Below are positions 5,292 through 6,235 of a DNA stretch of 6,235 bases, piece after piece; positions within the stretch are counted from its first letter, which is position 1, and each line of letters starts with the position of its first letter. The position numbers and the translations under genes were made by a program. The notes under the pieces are model-generated. The model was not told the origin of the DNA, did not search any database, and saw only the letters and a program-made list of their open reading frames with translations. Source of the DNA: WS-11 sp035275545 (GTDB taxonomy: Bacteria > Eisenbacteria > RBG-16-71-46); contig DATEMP010000106.1 of NCBI GenBank assembly GCA_035275545.1, forward strand, positions 1-6,235. Direction: 5' to 3'.

Positions 5292-6235
5292 CCACCACCG
5301 GGCCGCTCGCCACGCTCTTCCACTTCTCGTACCTGCTCTCCGCGATCCTCTTCATCGTCGGCCTCAAGTTCCTGAGCCACCCGGCGCGCGCGCGCCAGGG
5401 CAACCTGGTCGCCGCGATCGGCATGACGGTCGCCGGCCTCACCACGCTCGCGACCCTGTGGGTGCCCGGCAGCGGCTACCACAACCAGGGGCTGATCCTG
5501 CTCGCGATCGCGATCGGTGCGGTGCTCGGCACCGTGGGCGCGCGGCGGGTGGCGATGACCGACATGCCGCAGATGGTGGCGCTCCTGAACGGCTTCGGCG
5601 GCGGCTCGGCGGCGCTCATCTCGACCGCGGAGTTCCTGCACGCGGCGAGGGCCGGTGTGAGCCCCGGCGCGACCGAGGCGTTCTCGACCATGTTCGGCTG
5701 CATCATCGGCGCGATCTCGTTCAGCGGCAGCATGGTCGCGTTCGGCAAGCTCCAGGGGATCATCTCCGAGCGTGCGATCACCTCGGCGGCGCAGAAGGTG
5801 GTCAACGCGCTGCTGTTCGTGGGCCTGCTCGCCACCATCGTGGTGATCGCGATGGGCGGCGGCGCTGGCTGGTTCCTGGCGCTGCTCGCGGGCGCGCTGG
5901 TGTTCGGCGTGCTCATGGTGATCCCGATCGGCGGCGCCGACATGCCGGTGGTGATCTCGCTGCTCAACTCGTTCACCGGGCTCGCGGTGGCCGCGACCGG
6001 GTTCGTGCTCCAGAACAACGCGCTCATCATCAGCGGCACGCTGGTCGGCGCGTCGGGCACGATCCTCACGCAGCTCATGTGTAAGGCCATGAACCGGTCG
6101 CTGTTCAACGTGCTGTTCGGCGCGTTCGGCGCCGTCACGGCGCCCGCGGCCGGCGCGGGCGGCGGCAAGGGAGCGGCGTCGGCGCGACCGGTGCGGGACG
6201 TCAGCATCGAGGACGCGGCGGTGCTGCTCGCGAAC
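5288..6235 (+). CDS. pntB: Proton-translocating NAD(P) transhydrogenase, subunit beta (3'-truncated by window edge)
   Basis: 316 codons are present with no stop before the end of the window. The full protein should be about 460-480 residues, so the C-terminal NADP(H)-binding domain III is missing here. What is visible is domain II: about nine hydrophobic segments between residues 7 and 280, with MPQMVALLNGFGGGSAAL (93-110), IGAISFSGSMVAFGKLQG (140-157), IGGADMPVVISLLNSF (214-229), LVGASGTILTQLMCKAMNRS (252-271) and the conserved N227 and D218. At N101 the E. coli enzyme has the proton-pathway His91, while the Gly-rich NG(F/M)GGG variant here resembles other bacterial branches. Residues 284-301 are an Ala/Gly/Lys-rich linker, after which RDVSIEDAAVLLAN begins the approach to domain III. 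ATG 5288 overlaps the pntAB stop (ATGA). Its own Shine-Dalgarno is weak (AGG at 5275-5277), consistent with translational coupling. Confidence 0.95.
   Translation, partial: MTTTGPLATLFHFSYLLSAILFIVGLKFLSHPARARQGNLVAAIGMTVAGLTTLATLWVPGSGYHNQGLILLAIAIGAVLGTVGARRVAMTDMPQMVALLNGFGGGSAALISTAEFLHAARAGVSPGATEAFSTMFGCIIGAISFSGSMVAFGKLQGIISERAITSAAQKVVNALLFVGLLATIVVIAMGGGAGWFLALLAGALVFGVLMVIPIGGADMPVVISLLNSFTGLAVAATGFVLQNNALIISGTLVGASGTILTQLMCKAMNRSLFNVLFGAFGAVTAPAAGAGGGKGAASARPVRDVSIEDAAVLLAN

Noticed and set aside
5383..5396. GC-alternating palindrome GGCGCGCGCGCGCC
   Set aside because: It encodes the His-Pro-Ala-Arg-Ala-Arg loop after the first PntB helix, and such runs are expected at this base composition.
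5476..6207. Minus-strand open frames opposite pntB
   Set aside because: The plus strand codes unmistakably for PntB, with many conserved membrane motifs. The opposite frame is Ser/Pro/Ala-rich and unrecognisable.

Overview
The window is a gene-dense, very GC-rich stretch of bacterial chromosome (roughly 70 % G+C by eye, with third codon positions almost all G or C). All seven genes belong to recognisable families, and there is no sign of mobile elements, CRISPR arrays or RNA genes. The source is probably a high-GC bacterium from soil or an environmental metagenome. The sequence alone does not fix the phylum. The three-gene form of transhydrogenase and the eukaryote-like homodimeric NADP-isocitrate dehydrogenase occur in many lineages.

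Layout, left to right. (i) 1-173, +: the C-terminal end of a glyoxalase/VOC-superfamily protein, cut by the window edge. (ii) 160-921, +: a small metallophosphoesterase whose likely GTG start lies inside the end of the VOC gene. (iii) 925-2484, -: malate synthase, meeting the phosphoesterase tail to tail with 3 bp between the stop codons. (iv) 2484-3725, -: NADP-dependent isocitrate dehydrogenase, directly upstream of malate synthase and joined to it by a TGATG stop/start overlap. (v) 3726-3834: a 109-bp divergent intergenic region, the only real non-coding gap. (vi) 3835-6235, +: pntAA, pntAB and pntB, a three-subunit proton-translocating NAD(P) transhydrogenase with 4-nt gene overlaps. The pntB gene runs off the right edge before its NADP(H)-binding domain.

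How the genes fit together. Isocitrate dehydrogenase turns isocitrate into 2-oxoglutarate and makes NADPH. Transhydrogenase couples proton flow to hydride exchange between NADH and NADP+. The two units share one divergent control region, so the locus looks like an NADPH-balance module at the isocitrate node. Malate synthase (glyoxylate + acetyl-CoA to malate) belongs to the glyoxylate bypass, which competes with isocitrate dehydrogenase for isocitrate. Finding it translationally coupled to icd, rather than next to isocitrate lyase, is the most noteworthy arrangement here. No isocitrate lyase gene is present in the window. I found no clearly new biological system; the points below are arrangement, residue-level and regulatory observations on known families.
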